From contig NZ_QSTA01000005.1 of the NCBI RefSeq assembly GCF_003438075.1, positions 1-64,000 of the forward strand: DNA of 64,000 nt, given 5' to 3'. Shown here piece after piece: positions 44,610 through 53,753 of the stretch. The notes under the pieces are model-generated. The model was not told where the DNA came from and made no database searches. It saw nothing but the letters and a program-made list of their open reading frames with translations. The stretch comes from Eubacterium sp. OM08-24. Its GTDB lineage: Bacteria; Bacillota; Clostridia; Oscillospirales; Acutalibacteraceae. The translations under genes and the position numbers were made by a program. How positions within the stretch are numbered: the stretch's first letter is position 1; each line of letters begins with the position of its first letter.

Positions 44610-45395
44610 TTATAACTCAGCGCCGTTTAGCTTTGCAAGCGCCTGCTTTTTATCGGGATTTCTCATAAGTGTTTCGCCAATTAAAAGTCCGTTTACTCCT
44701 GCCTCTCTTAGCTCCTGCACATCTTCGGCGGTTTTAATTCCGCTTTCGCCAACGAATAAAATCTCCTTTGGCACTAACTTTCTCAGTCTTGTGCAGGTTG
44801 TGAGGTCAACTGTAAAGTCCTTTAAGTTACGGTTATTTACGCCAATCACTCTTGCTCCTGCGTTTAATGCCGACTGCACCTCTTCCTCTGTGTGAGCCTC
44901 CACCAAAGCAGAAAGTCCGAGTGAATCACAAATTTTAATCCATTTTCTGATTGTTTCGGTGTCGAGCAATGCACAAATTAAAAGCACTGCCGATGCACCG
45001 ATTATCTTTGCCTCGTATATCTGATATTCGCAAACCGTAAAGTCCTTACGCAAAAGCGGAATTTTTACATTTTGCGATATTTCCTGCAAATAACTGTTTT
45101 CGCCCTTAAACCACTTTGGCTCGGTGAGTACAGATATTGCTGACGCTCCTGCGTTTTCATAATCTTTGGCAATCTGCACATACGGGAAATTCTCGGCAAT
45201 AATTCCCTTTGACGGCGAGGCTTTCTTTACCTCGCAGATATAAGAAATACCGTCTTTTGCAAGTGCTTTTTCAAAAGGAAATTCATCTGTAATCCCCATG
45301 GCAAGCGCCTTGCGTTTAATTTCTTCAAGCGGTACTTGCTTTTCAATTTCCGCATATCTTTCTCGGTTTGCCTGCGCTATTGTTTCAAGTATCAT
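44610..45395 (-). CDS. trpC: Indole-3-glycerol phosphate synthase
   Basis: Ring closure of CdRP to indole-3-glycerol phosphate. The 261-residue TIM barrel contains ICEVKKASPSKGIIAENF (catalytic Lys), VLTEPKWFKG, LLRKDFTVCEYQIYEAK, VIGVNNRNLKDFTVD and FVGESGIKTAEDV. The length fits a single IGPS domain, so it is not a TrpC-TrpF fusion. Confidence 0.95.
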   Translation of the reverse strand: MILETIAQANRERYAEIEKQVPLEEIKRKALAMGITDEFPFEKALAKDGISYICEVKKASPSKGIIAENFPYVQIAKDYENAGASAISVLTEPKWFKGENSYLQEISQNVKIPLLRKDFTVCEYQIYEAKIIGASAVLLICALLDTETIRKWIKICDSLGLSALVEAHTEEEVQSALNAGARVIGVNNRNLKDFTVDLTTCTRLRKLVPKEILFVGESGIKTAEDVQELREAGVNGLLIGETLMRNPDKKQALAKLNGAEL

Positions 45396-45405
45396 AATAT
45401 CACCG

Positions 45406-46416
45406 TTATTCGTTAGTAGCCTTTACAAACTGCTCAAGTTTTTCATAAGCCTTGCCGCTGTCAATAAGAGTTTCTGCAAGGCGAATACCCTCGGCAATAT
45501 TCTCTGCCTTTCCGCCTGCGCAAATGCCGAGAGCCGAATTAAGCAATACAATATCTCTCTTTGCTCCCTTTAACTCGCCTTTTAAAATCTGCTTTGTAAT
45601 CTCCGCATTCTCTTTGCCGTCACCGCCTACAAGGTCTGCACTGCTGTATGTCAGCATACCGTACTGCTCCGGTGTGATTTCGTATGAGCTGAATTTACCG
45701 TTGTTGATTTCACAAACCCTTGTAGGGGCGGTAACTGTAACCTCGTCCATACCGTCCATTCCGTAAAATACATATCCACGCTTTACACCAAGGTTTGCAA
45801 AAACTCTTGCAATCGGCTCTACAAGTGCCTCTGAATATACGCCTGTTACCTGCAAATTTGCAAATGCAGGGTTTGTAAGAGGGCCTAAAACATTGAAAAT
45901 ATTTCTGATTCCTATATCTTTTCTTACTGGGCCGACAAAGCGCATTGATGAATGGTAGCTCTGTGCAAACATAAAGCAAATGCCTGTATTTTTAAGGATT
46001 TCTTCACTTTTTTCCGGGCTTATTGTAAGATTAACTCCAAGAGCCTCCAGACAATCTGCCGCACCGCTCTTGCTCGACATTGAACGGTTGCCATGCTTTG
46101 CAACAGAAATACCTGCGGCGGCAACTACAAATGCCGCTGTTGTAGAAATATTAAAAGTACCTGTTCCGTCGCCGCCTGTGCCTACAATATCGAGCACATC
46201 GGTATCTCTTTTTACATGAAGAGCCTTGTCACGCATTACCGTTGCGCAAGCTGTAATCTCATCAATGGTTTCTCCCTTAATTCTGAGTGCTGTTAAAAAT
46301 GCCGCTGTCTGTGCCTGAGTGGCTGTACCGCTCATCATCTCATTCATTACAGCCGATGCCTCATCATAGGTAAGATTGTTGCCGTCTACTACCTTTTTTA
46401 TTGCTTCCTTAATCAT
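45406..46416 (-). CDS. trpD: Anthranilate phosphoribosyltransferase
   Basis: Transfers phosphoribose from PRPP to anthranilate. 336 residues with DIVGTGGDGTGTFNISTTAA (PRPP site), KHGNRSMSSKSGAADCLEAL, and GPLTNPA. ATG 46416 is used, 6 nt behind GGTGAC; an ATG 12 nt upstream would place the RBS inside the coding region. Lies 10 nt before trpC and 28 nt after trpG. Confidence 0.95.
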   Translation of the reverse strand: MIKEAIKKVVDGNNLTYDEASAVMNEMMSGTATQAQTAAFLTALRIKGETIDEITACATVMRDKALHVKRDTDVLDIVGTGGDGTGTFNISTTAAFVVAAAGISVAKHGNRSMSSKSGAADCLEALGVNLTISPEKSEEILKNTGICFMFAQSYHSSMRFVGPVRKDIGIRNIFNVLGPLTNPAFANLQVTGVYSEALVEPIARVFANLGVKRGYVFYGMDGMDEVTVTAPTRVCEINNGKFSSYEITPEQYGMLTYSSADLVGGDGKENAEITKQILKGELKGAKRDIVLLNSALGICAGGKAENIAEGIRLAETLIDSGKAYEKLEQFVKATNE

Positions 46417-46444
46417 TACTGTCACCATTTCAATGTATTTTTTA

Positions 46445-47011
46445 TCAGTTGTTAATAAAGTTTCGTATCATATCCATTCCATGAGAAGTTAAAATTGACT
46501 CAGGGTGGAACTGTAATCCGTAAATTTCGTAATCTCTGTGGCGAACTGCCATAACCTCGCCCATATCGTCCTCTGCCGTAACTATAAGCTCATCGGGAAC
46601 GGTATCCTTTTTTGCAATCAAAGAATGGTATCTCGCACCGTCAACTACCTTTGGCAAATCGGCAAAAATCTTACAACTGTTGTCAAGGTTAATGTTGCTC
46701 TTTTTGCCATGCATAAGTTTTACGGCTCTTGTAATCTCAGCGCCAAACACCTCGCATATTGCCTGATGTCCGAGGCATATGCCGAGAATAGGAAATTCTC
46801 CTTTAAGCTCTCTGATAACTTTTTCACACACGCCTGCGTCTTTTGGATAACCCGGCCCAGGCGAAAGGATAATGTGAGTAGGATTAAGCTGTCTGATTTC
46901 GTCAACCGTTACTTCGTCATTTCTCACTACCTTTATATCGGGATTAATACTTCCGCAATACTGAACAAGATTATAAGTAAAGCTGTCGTAATTATCTATA
47001 AATAAAATCAT
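46445..47011 (-). CDS. trpG: Anthranilate synthase component II (glutamine amidotransferase)
   Basis: Supplies ammonia to TrpE from glutamine. 188 residues with FIDNYDSFTYNLVQY, LSPGPGYPKDAG, GICLGHQAI (catalytic Cys) and LQFHPESILTSHG (His and Glu). The start overlaps the trpE stop by 4 nt. It may also serve folate synthesis (PabA) in the absence of a second copy. Confidence 0.95.
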   Translation of the reverse strand: MILFIDNYDSFTYNLVQYCGSINPDIKVVRNDEVTVDEIRQLNPTHIILSPGPGYPKDAGVCEKVIRELKGEFPILGICLGHQAICEVFGAEITRAVKLMHGKKSNINLDNSCKIFADLPKVVDGARYHSLIAKKDTVPDELIVTAEDDMGEVMAVRHRDYEIYGLQFHPESILTSHGMDMIRNFINN

Positions 47012-48468
47012 ATAGCTTCAACCTCTCCCGCATTTTTAACTGCATTTATTACCGCAAGCGCCTTATTGTAGGTTTCAAGATACTCCGACTTAGGGTCGCT
47101 GTCTGCAACAATTCCCGCGCCTGCCTGAACATATACCTTGTTGCCCTTTTTAACTGCCATTCTTATGGCAATGCAAGTGTCAAGATTTCCGTTAAAATCT
47201 ACATATCCCAGCGCACCGCCATACACTCCGCGAGGGGTTTTTTCAAGTTCGTCTATAATCTGACAAGCTCTGATTTTCGGTGCACCCGAAAGTGTGCCTG
47301 CCGGAAGCAGTGACTCTACTGCATCAAAGGCGTCAAGTCCGTCTTTGAGTTTGCCCTCAACCTCACTGCAAATGTGCATTATCTTTGAATATCTTAAAAT
47401 CTGCTGATATGAGGTCACCTTTACGGAATTGAATTTTGAAATTTTGCCAATATCGTTTCTTCCAAGGTCAACAAGCATATTGTGCTCTGCAAGCTCTTTT
47501 TCGTCATTAATAAGCTCATCGGCAAGTGCGTCATCTTCCTCTTTTGTAGCGCCTCTCGGTCTTGAACCTGCAATCGGGAATGTATTTAAAACACCGTTCT
47601 GCAATTTAACCAAGGTTTCGGGCGATGTGCTTATTATCTCATCACCCTCAATATTCATATACACCATATATGGTGATGGATTTGTAATTCTCAGCACTCT
47701 GTAAGCGTTCAAAAGTGAACCGTTGTACTCGGTTTCAAATCTTCGTGATACAACGCACTGGAAAATGTCACCATTGAAAATATATTCCTTTGTTTTATTA
47801 ACCATATCACAAAACTCTTGCTCTGTGTATGTGCTCTTAAACTCAACATTCCTGTCGCTTTCAAGCTTAAGTAAAGGTGCCAGGTCTGTAATTGTACTTA
47901 TAATTTCGTTTATGTCATTTACAGCCTGCTCATACTGCCTTTTGGGGTCATAGGTTTTCATATTAACTATAACCGTCATTTTCTCTCTGAGATGGTCATA
48001 AGCAATTATCTTGTCAAAAAGCATCAAGTCAAAATCATTTGTTTCGCTTTCCTGCAATTTCAAAATCGGCTCGCTTACCGCAATCATTGCATATCCGTAA
48101 TATCCCACAAGACCGCCTGTAAACGGTGGCAAATCTTCAAAACGAGGATTTTTGTAATTTTTCATATAGTTTCGGATTTCTTCATACGGCTTGGCGGTTG
48201 TGATTGTTTTTTCGCCCTCGCCTGTAATTGTAAGAACTCCGTTTTTGTAAACAAGTCTTGCCTTTGGGTTACAGCCGATAAATGAGTATCTGCCCCACTT
48301 TACACCGCCCTCTATACTCTCCAGGAGAAAGCACTTGTCTGACTTTTGAAGAATTTTTCTGAGTAATGTAATCGGAGTGACTGAATCGGCGTAAACTTCC
48401 TTGTATACAGGGATAACATCGTATTCATCTTTAATTGACATTACCTCATCATAAGACGGTTTAATCAT
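47008..48468 (-). CDS. trpE: Anthranilate synthase component I
   Basis: Makes anthranilate from chorismate. 486 residues. The feedback-binding motif LLES appears in CFLLESIEGG near residue 50, with further contact NPSPYMVYM. The chorismate-binding domain (from about 220) has QCVVSRRFE, STSPETLVKL, PIAGSRPRG, HNMLVDLGRNDIGK, and LPAGTLSGAPKIRA. First gene of the operon, directly after the T-box leader, so expression responds to uncharged tRNA-Trp as well as enzyme feedback. Confidence 0.96.
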   Translation of the reverse strand: MIKPSYDEVMSIKDEYDVIPVYKEVYADSVTPITLLRKILQKSDKCFLLESIEGGVKWGRYSFIGCNPKARLVYKNGVLTITGEGEKTITTAKPYEEIRNYMKNYKNPRFEDLPPFTGGLVGYYGYAMIAVSEPILKLQESETNDFDLMLFDKIIAYDHLREKMTVIVNMKTYDPKRQYEQAVNDINEIISTITDLAPLLKLESDRNVEFKSTYTEQEFCDMVNKTKEYIFNGDIFQCVVSRRFETEYNGSLLNAYRVLRITNPSPYMVYMNIEGDEIISTSPETLVKLQNGVLNTFPIAGSRPRGATKEEDDALADELINDEKELAEHNMLVDLGRNDIGKISKFNSVKVTSYQQILRYSKIMHICSEVEGKLKDGLDAFDAVESLLPAGTLSGAPKIRACQIIDELEKTPRGVYGGALGYVDFNGNLDTCIAIRMAVKKGNKVYVQAGAGIVADSDPKSEYLETYNKALAVINAVKNAGEVEAI

Positions 48469-48489
48469 TTATCTCACCCTTTATAAAAA

Positions 48490-48760
48490 ATTCAAATAAA
48501 AAGACCTTTGTCCCTACTAAGGGACAAAGGTCTGAAACGACTTCTGTGGTACCACCCAAATTGACGGAAATTCCGCCCACTCTTACAGCATACTGACATA
48601 TGCCTCCTGCTTTAACGGTCAGGCTCCGTCGGAAACTACTCGAATACTCTTTCGGTCCGCCCTCACAAGTCCATTCGGAAAAATCTCAACTATCGGCTCA
48701 CACCAACCGCCGACTCTCTGAAAGCGCCGATTAATCTTACTACTCTTGCTCAATGGTTTA
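48490..48760 (-). promoter_or_regulatory. Tryptophan T-box leader
   Basis: On the minus strand a T-box riboswitch precedes trpE. Stem I starts near 48755 (AGAGTAGTAAG) and includes the GGTGTGAGCC region. The specifier codon is TGG (48671-48673, within CGAATGGAC), which decodes Trp. The conserved T-box GGGTGGTACCACAG lies at 48546-48559, with the competing terminator stem AGACCTTTGTCCCT (48502-48515) / AGGGACAAAGGTCT (48520-48533) followed by TTTTTATTTG. Uncharged tRNA-Trp would favour read-through. Confidence 0.94.
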
Positions 48761-48777
48761 TCTTATAAATTAATACT

Positions 48778-48806
48778 ATTATATAGCGGAATTTTTTAAA
48801 TGTCAA
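48778..48806 (-). promoter_or_regulatory. Promoter of the trp operon
   Basis: Minus-strand perfect TTGACA (48801-48806), 17 bp, TATAAT (48778-48783), immediately upstream of the T-box. Confidence 0.85.
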
Positions 48807-48840
48807 TAGCATTTTAGCACTTTAAAGCGAAAATTCAAAA

Positions 48841-50514
48841 TTATTTTGAATTTTCTGCTGTCTTTAAAATTACCGTTGACTGTGCAGGCATTGTAAGCAC
48901 ACCGTCTTTTATAGCTGTGTGCTGATAAACAGCGTTTTCATCCTCTGTTGAGGTAAAAGCACCGTCCTTGTCAACAGGTGAGCTTGCAACAAGCTCTGCT
49001 CTGATTTCAGGATTAGCTATCATATCATCGGTAATGGTAAGCTCTGCGTTTTCCTCTGCATTCATATTATGAATAATCATCAGCTTTGTGCCGTTATACT
49101 CAACATAGTAAGCACAAATAGCCGTATTGTCAAAGGTTTGAAGTCCTGTAATTTTGCCACGAGCAATCTCAGGATTCTGATTTTTGATTTTTATAATTCT
49201 GCTGTAAAAGCTAAGTAAAGAATTGGGGTCAGCCTGCTGTTGCTTAGCGCCGCCGTATTTAGTATCTTTCGCAACATCACCAACACCGTTTACCCAAATA
49301 TTCGGCAGGTTATTGCTGTCAAAAATCATCGGTGTGCGGTAGGCTGAATCCGAGGTTGTGTTTGGAGCGGTAATTCCTATTTCCTCACCATAATAAATAA
49401 ACGGAGTTCCAGGGAAAAGCAAATACAAAGCCGCCGCCATTTTTTCATAGCTGAGTCCCTGCGGTTCGAGAGAATTTGCACTTCTTACCATATCGTGGTT
49501 TGAAAGGAACATTGTCGGAATATAATTCTCATTGTTTGAGTACATTTTTTCGTTATAATTCATTACCTTTTTAGCGATTGATATACCACGCTCAGCAATA
49601 ACCTCTGTGGTGAGTGTACCGCTTGTCTGAGAGAATTTAAAGGCAAACTGACTGTCGATACCCGATTTGAAAATTTCCTGAATTTGCGAGTCATCGTCCC
49701 AGTTTTCGCCTACAACATATACATTAGGATTGGTTTCCTTACACTTATCATAGAACCATGTCAAAAATTCTGTACCGTCGGTTGACTTATTTGTAAAATA
49801 CTTAACTGCGTCAAGTCTAAAGCCGTCAACACCTCTGTCGAGCCAGAATTTTGAAATATTAGCAAATTCTTCCCTTGTTTTATCAGAATTTAAGTTCCAC
49901 TCAGGCATTTCGTTAGAGAAGTTTGCCTCACAAGCCATAGCGTGAGAAAGATAATTTGTTTGTGTGTCCGAAGCGAAGTATGAAGTCGGGTGAATTTCAA
50001 AATACTGAGCATAGCCGTCAAGGTTTCCCTTTTCAACCTCCTCAACCGCCTTTAAATAATATGGGTGCTGTGAAGATGCGTGATTTAAAACGAGGTCGAT
50101 TATAAGATTAATACCTCTCTTGTGACACTCCGACACAAGTTTATCGAAAGTTTCGAGTGTGCCGAAGTCGGGATCTATGTTGTAGTAATCGGTTACATCA
50201 TACTTATGATATGACGGTGACGGCATAATCGGAGTAAGCCAGATACCGTCTACACCGAGGTCATTGCCTGTGTTTGGATCTCCGTCATTAAGATAATCAA
50301 GATGATCTATAATTCCCTGCAAATCGCCAATCTGATCTCCATTAGAGTCTGCAAACGAATTTACAAATATCTGATAATAGTTGCGATACTTATCTGTTGA
50401 GGCTGTTGCTGTCAGGGTATCGACAGGGTCTTGATATTCCTGCGTACCGCAACCTGTAAGTAAAGCACTTGCCGCAATTATAGCAACAAGTAATAGCGAA
50501 AATAATTTTTTCAT
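48841..50514 (-). CDS. Lipoprotein alpha-amylase, GH13 family
   Basis: Surface-anchored starch/maltodextrin hydrolase. Signal peptide with lipobox LLTGC (Cys near 22). The 557-residue GH13 enzyme shows conserved regions I DLVLNH, II GFRLDAVKYF (nucleophile Asp), III VVGEN (acid Glu) and IV FLSNHDMVRSAN. After the barrel a C-terminal beta domain ends with MPAQSTVILKT. No carbohydrate-binding or dockerin module is present. The malEFG importer genes lie upstream in the same direction, separated by a repeat element, so the two probably have separate promoters. Confidence 0.93.
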   Translation of the reverse strand: MKKLFSLLLVAIIAASALLTGCGTQEYQDPVDTLTATASTDKYRNYYQIFVNSFADSNGDQIGDLQGIIDHLDYLNDGDPNTGNDLGVDGIWLTPIMPSPSYHKYDVTDYYNIDPDFGTLETFDKLVSECHKRGINLIIDLVLNHASSQHPYYLKAVEEVEKGNLDGYAQYFEIHPTSYFASDTQTNYLSHAMACEANFSNEMPEWNLNSDKTREEFANISKFWLDRGVDGFRLDAVKYFTNKSTDGTEFLTWFYDKCKETNPNVYVVGENWDDDSQIQEIFKSGIDSQFAFKFSQTSGTLTTEVIAERGISIAKKVMNYNEKMYSNNENYIPTMFLSNHDMVRSANSLEPQGLSYEKMAAALYLLFPGTPFIYYGEEIGITAPNTTSDSAYRTPMIFDSNNLPNIWVNGVGDVAKDTKYGGAKQQQADPNSLLSFYSRIIKIKNQNPEIARGKITGLQTFDNTAICAYYVEYNGTKLMIIHNMNAEENAELTITDDMIANPEIRAELVASSPVDKDGAFTSTEDENAVYQHTAIKDGVLTMPAQSTVILKTAENSK

Positions 50515-50635
50515 AAACTCTCCTTTATTTTTCTGGTCATTTTTAAGGTTTGATTAGGATAATATGTTATGGTTTTGAGCCAATTTTAGTTATACAAGGA
50601 AGTAAAAAAATCAACAATCTATTCATTCCATAAAA

Positions 50636-51130
50636 AGCAAAAAGTTTGGTCAACCTTTTCAAAGGTTGTGGGTGTGGGCAACGCCCGCAAAAACTTTAAG
50701 CTATCGCAAATTTTTAATAGTCAAACGGCTTGCCGTTTGGCGACCTGAATACAACAGTGTGAGCCAAATGCGACAGCAATAAAAGGGAAAGTAGCGCTAC
50801 TTAAACTACTAATTTGCCACTTTTTAAGGGCAAATTAGCCACACACGCAAACTTTTGCTTCCTTTAGAATACCTTTTCTCTACTGAGGGTAAAGTGTTAC
50901 TTTTTTACTTTCTGCCACTCATTAATCTTGACTTTTGTTTTATTTTAAAGCATCAATTAATCTAAGATTCAGTTATTATATTTTATAAATTACAGCTGTT
51001 TGTTAATATATCAAATCAGTAAATTTTTATCATTTTATGGGCTCTGCCCAAACCCGCAACCCTTTAAAAAGGGTTGACCTAAATTTTAAATTTATTAAAC
51101 TAAGCTTTGCGTAAAAAACATAACCATTAA
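50636..51130 (+). repeat. Palindromic repeat element, copy C with a different core
   Basis: The left end (50640-50692: AAAGTTTGGTCAACCTTTTC, then GTGGGCAACGCCCGC) and first part of the core (AAACGGCTTGCCGTTTGG) match copies A and E as far as about 50780. The right end (51037-51080, GGGCTCTGCCC..CCCTTTAAAAAGGGTTGACC) also matches. The 250 bp between them is unrelated to the other cores and contains TAGTAGTTTAAGTAGCGCTA-type short repeats and no gene. This fills the 670-bp gap between amylase and malG. Confidence 0.75.
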
Positions 51131-51184
51131 TGAAAAATGGATGGCAGCCAAAGACTGCCACCCAAAACTGTGCAAAATATTCGA

Positions 51185-52039
51185 TTAACCCTTTACGCCA
51201 CCGGCTGTTACACCTTCGACATAATACTTCTGCATCTTGAGGAAGAGAAGTGTAATCGGAACAGCAACTACTACTGAACCTGCAAGGAACTGCTTGTAGT
51301 ACTGTGTCTTAAAGTCAAGGTCAATCATAAGCTGTAAGCCGATAGCAACAGTGTAGTTGTCACGGTTATCACCCATGATGATCTTAGCAAGAATAAAGTC
51401 TGTCCAAGGTCCGATGAATGATGTAAGAACTGTATAAACTACGATTGGTTTTGACATAGGAAGAATTATCTTCCAGAAAATCTGGTTCTTAGTTGCACCG
51501 TCAATAGTTGCCGCCTCGTCAAGAGCTCTTGGAATTGTATCAAAGAAGCCCTTTGAAATCTGATAACCAAGACCTGCACCGGCACTGTAACAAATTACAA
51601 GTGCTACGAGTGTCTGTGTAAGACCCATTGCCTTTAAGAGGTAATAGATAGCAATCATTGTCATAAATCCGGGGAACATACCGAGGATCATACCAACATT
51701 GATGAATTTCTTACGAGATTTAAATCTTAAACGGCTGAATGCGTAACTTACCATAAGTACAGAAATTGTAGAAATTACGCAGCTAAAGCATGCAACAACA
51801 AATGTGTTTACAAACCATTTTGTAAAGTTAAGTGTACCGCCGCCTGTGAAAAGGTCAATATAGTTCTGGAAAGTCCACTGCTTAGGGATAATATAGTTTA
51901 CAACTGTAACACCCTCAGCACGGAACGAATGCATCAAGAGATAGATGAATGGGCAAATCCAGATAAATCCGAGGACAGCAAGGAGAATGTAGATAAGTGT
52001 ATTTGCTATACCTCTTCTGAGTTTGTAGCTTTTTATCAT
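51185..52039 (-). CDS. malG: Maltodextrin ABC transporter permease (MalG-like)
   Basis: Inner-membrane subunit of a CUT1 sugar importer. 284 residues with six membrane helices (first about 12-35) and the cytoplasmic EAA loop DTIPRALDEAATIDGATKNQIFWKI-like segment (EAATIDGA..P), which contacts the ATPase. The C-terminus YYVEGVTAGGVKG is typical for MalG. Its start overlaps the malF stop by 4 nt. No ATPase gene follows. Confidence 0.93.
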   Translation of the reverse strand: MIKSYKLRRGIANTLIYILLAVLGFIWICPFIYLLMHSFRAEGVTVVNYIIPKQWTFQNYIDLFTGGGTLNFTKWFVNTFVVACFSCVISTISVLMVSYAFSRLRFKSRKKFINVGMILGMFPGFMTMIAIYYLLKAMGLTQTLVALVICYSAGAGLGYQISKGFFDTIPRALDEAATIDGATKNQIFWKIILPMSKPIVVYTVLTSFIGPWTDFILAKIIMGDNRDNYTVAIGLQLMIDLDFKTQYYKQFLAGSVVVAVPITLLFLKMQKYYVEGVTAGGVKG

Positions 52040-53550
52040 GAGAATGCCTCCTCGTCTCTTGCTGATTTAGATGAGTTAAATACAATAAGTGAAAGTACTG
52101 CGCAGATGATAAATACAATGATACCGATTGCGGCAGCAAGGTTGTAGTCCTGCTGAGTCATTGTCAATTTGAACAACCATGTTACAAGGATATCTGTATG
52201 ACCTGCCTGATAGTACTGCTCTGTTGTTGGGCCACCGCCTGTAAGGAGGTAAATAACGTTAAAGTTATTGATGTTACCAACGAACTGTGTAATAAGCTGT
52301 GGAGCTGTTACGAAGAGCATATATGGAAGTGTAATGCTTGTAAATGTCTTTACAGGGCCTGCACCGTCAATACGAGCTGACTCATAAAGGTCCTCAGGAA
52401 TATTCATAAGAATACCTGACATTGAAAGGATTGTGTATGGAATACCAACCCAAAGGTTTACAATAATTACAACAACTTTTGCGAGTGTTGGGTCAGATGC
52501 TACCCACTTAACTTGGACTTCGGCAGCGCTTGGGTCAAACAAACGGGCAATATCTGTAAGTAATACGTTGAATGCACCATCAACCTGAAGCATCTGGTTC
52601 ATAAGAAGAAGTGATACGAACTGTGGAACAGCGATTGCAATAACAAAAAGTGTTCTCCATAAAGCTTTGAACTTAATGCCTTTTTTGTTAATCATAAGAG
52701 CAACAATCATACCGAGTATGTAGTTTGTGAATGTAGCACAAACAGCCCAGATAATTGTCCACTTTGCAAGACCGATAAATGTTGTAGCTCTTGTTGCAGA
52801 ACCGGCAATATCGAATACTGATGTAAAGTTGCCAAAACCAACCCATGTGAAAAGTTCACCAGGTGGGAGGTGCTTAGCATCATAGTTTGTAAATGCAATA
52901 AGAATCATAAAGATGAGGGGGAGAATCTGGAAGACACCAATCATCAACACCGGGAAAGATAAAAGTGTGATGTGATATTTGCCATCGAGGAAATCCTTAA
53001 CATCTGTTCTTAATGATGTAGGCTTTTTGCCTGCAGCTACGAGGAGCTGGTTTCTGTACGCATCTTTAATATTTGCAATGTAAACTACAAATACAGCTAT
53101 TGTGATTACAATAGTAAGTACAGAATAAAGAAGAATAAGCATTGAGTTATCGCCGAATACAGTCTTTGTGAAAGGACCGTCTTCAACCTGCATTGTCTTT
53201 ACAGTACCAAGTGTACCGAACTTTGAAATGTAACCCCAACCGAAGGAAGCCATATAGAGAATATACAAAACTTCCGCTGCAAAGAATAATACACCCTTGT
53301 AGTACTTACCCTTTGAAATATCGCCGATACCAAAGATAAGGTAAGAAAGCTTTGTCATAATATCTCCGTTTACAAAGGTTTTGCCGTAGTTAGCAAATCC
53401 CTTGCCAATGCCTGTGATAAACTTTACAATAGCATTTCCTATTGCTTTAAAAAAGCCTGCCACTCTACCGGGCAAAGCTTTAAAAAAGTTTTTAGCATTA
53501 TAGGCAAACCTCTGGAAAGGATTAAGCTGAACATAATCAATATATTTCAT
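52036..53550 (-). CDS. malF: Maltodextrin ABC transporter permease (MalF-like) with long N-terminus
   Basis: Partner permease of MalG. 504 residues, longer than most Firmicute MalF (about 430). The C-terminal half has the usual six-helix permease unit with EAA loop (PEDLYESARIDGAGPVKTF). The N-terminal 170 residues include an amphipathic/basic region and two additional helices (about 85-110 and 130-160), with an extracytoplasmic loop between, similar to the extra MalF segments that contact the binding protein. RBS AGGAGAG precedes ATG 53550. Confidence 0.93.
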   Translation of the reverse strand: MKYIDYVQLNPFQRFAYNAKNFFKALPGRVAGFFKAIGNAIVKFITGIGKGFANYGKTFVNGDIMTKLSYLIFGIGDISKGKYYKGVLFFAAEVLYILYMASFGWGYISKFGTLGTVKTMQVEDGPFTKTVFGDNSMLILLYSVLTIVITIAVFVVYIANIKDAYRNQLLVAAGKKPTSLRTDVKDFLDGKYHITLLSFPVLMIGVFQILPLIFMILIAFTNYDAKHLPPGELFTWVGFGNFTSVFDIAGSATRATTFIGLAKWTIIWAVCATFTNYILGMIVALMINKKGIKFKALWRTLFVIAIAVPQFVSLLLMNQMLQVDGAFNVLLTDIARLFDPSAAEVQVKWVASDPTLAKVVVIIVNLWVGIPYTILSMSGILMNIPEDLYESARIDGAGPVKTFTSITLPYMLFVTAPQLITQFVGNINNFNVIYLLTGGGPTTEQYYQAGHTDILVTWLFKLTMTQQDYNLAAAIGIIVFIICAVLSLIVFNSSKSARDEEAFS

Positions 53551-53582
53551 TAATAAGCTCTCCTTAAAATAGTTTGCAAAAC

Positions 53583-53730
53583 TTACACCAAACTAATAAT
53601 ATATTTTGCGTTATCAATCAGCATCATAAATACATTAGTAGTTTGGTGTAAATTAATACAATGTCTGCGACATTGATAACGAGTCACTCAATGGGGCTCT
53701 CAGCGACTTGAGAGCCCCACGAGTATTGAG
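53583..53730 (-). promoter_or_regulatory. Structured malE-malF intergenic region
   Basis: The 203-nt gap between malE and malF holds three nested structures: an 18-nt imperfect inverted repeat (53583-53600 with 53634-53651, one mismatch, motif TTACACCAAACTA), a hairpin CAATGTC/GACATTG (53659-53675), and a strong 10-bp stem GGGGCTCTCA/TGAGAGCCCC (53693-53718) enclosed by CTCAAT/ATTGAG. The strong stem lacks a U-run, so it probably protects the upstream malE mRNA from 3' decay, giving more binding protein than permease. Confidence 0.6.
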
Positions 53731-53753
53731 AAGATTTATTGTGAAATCTTAAA

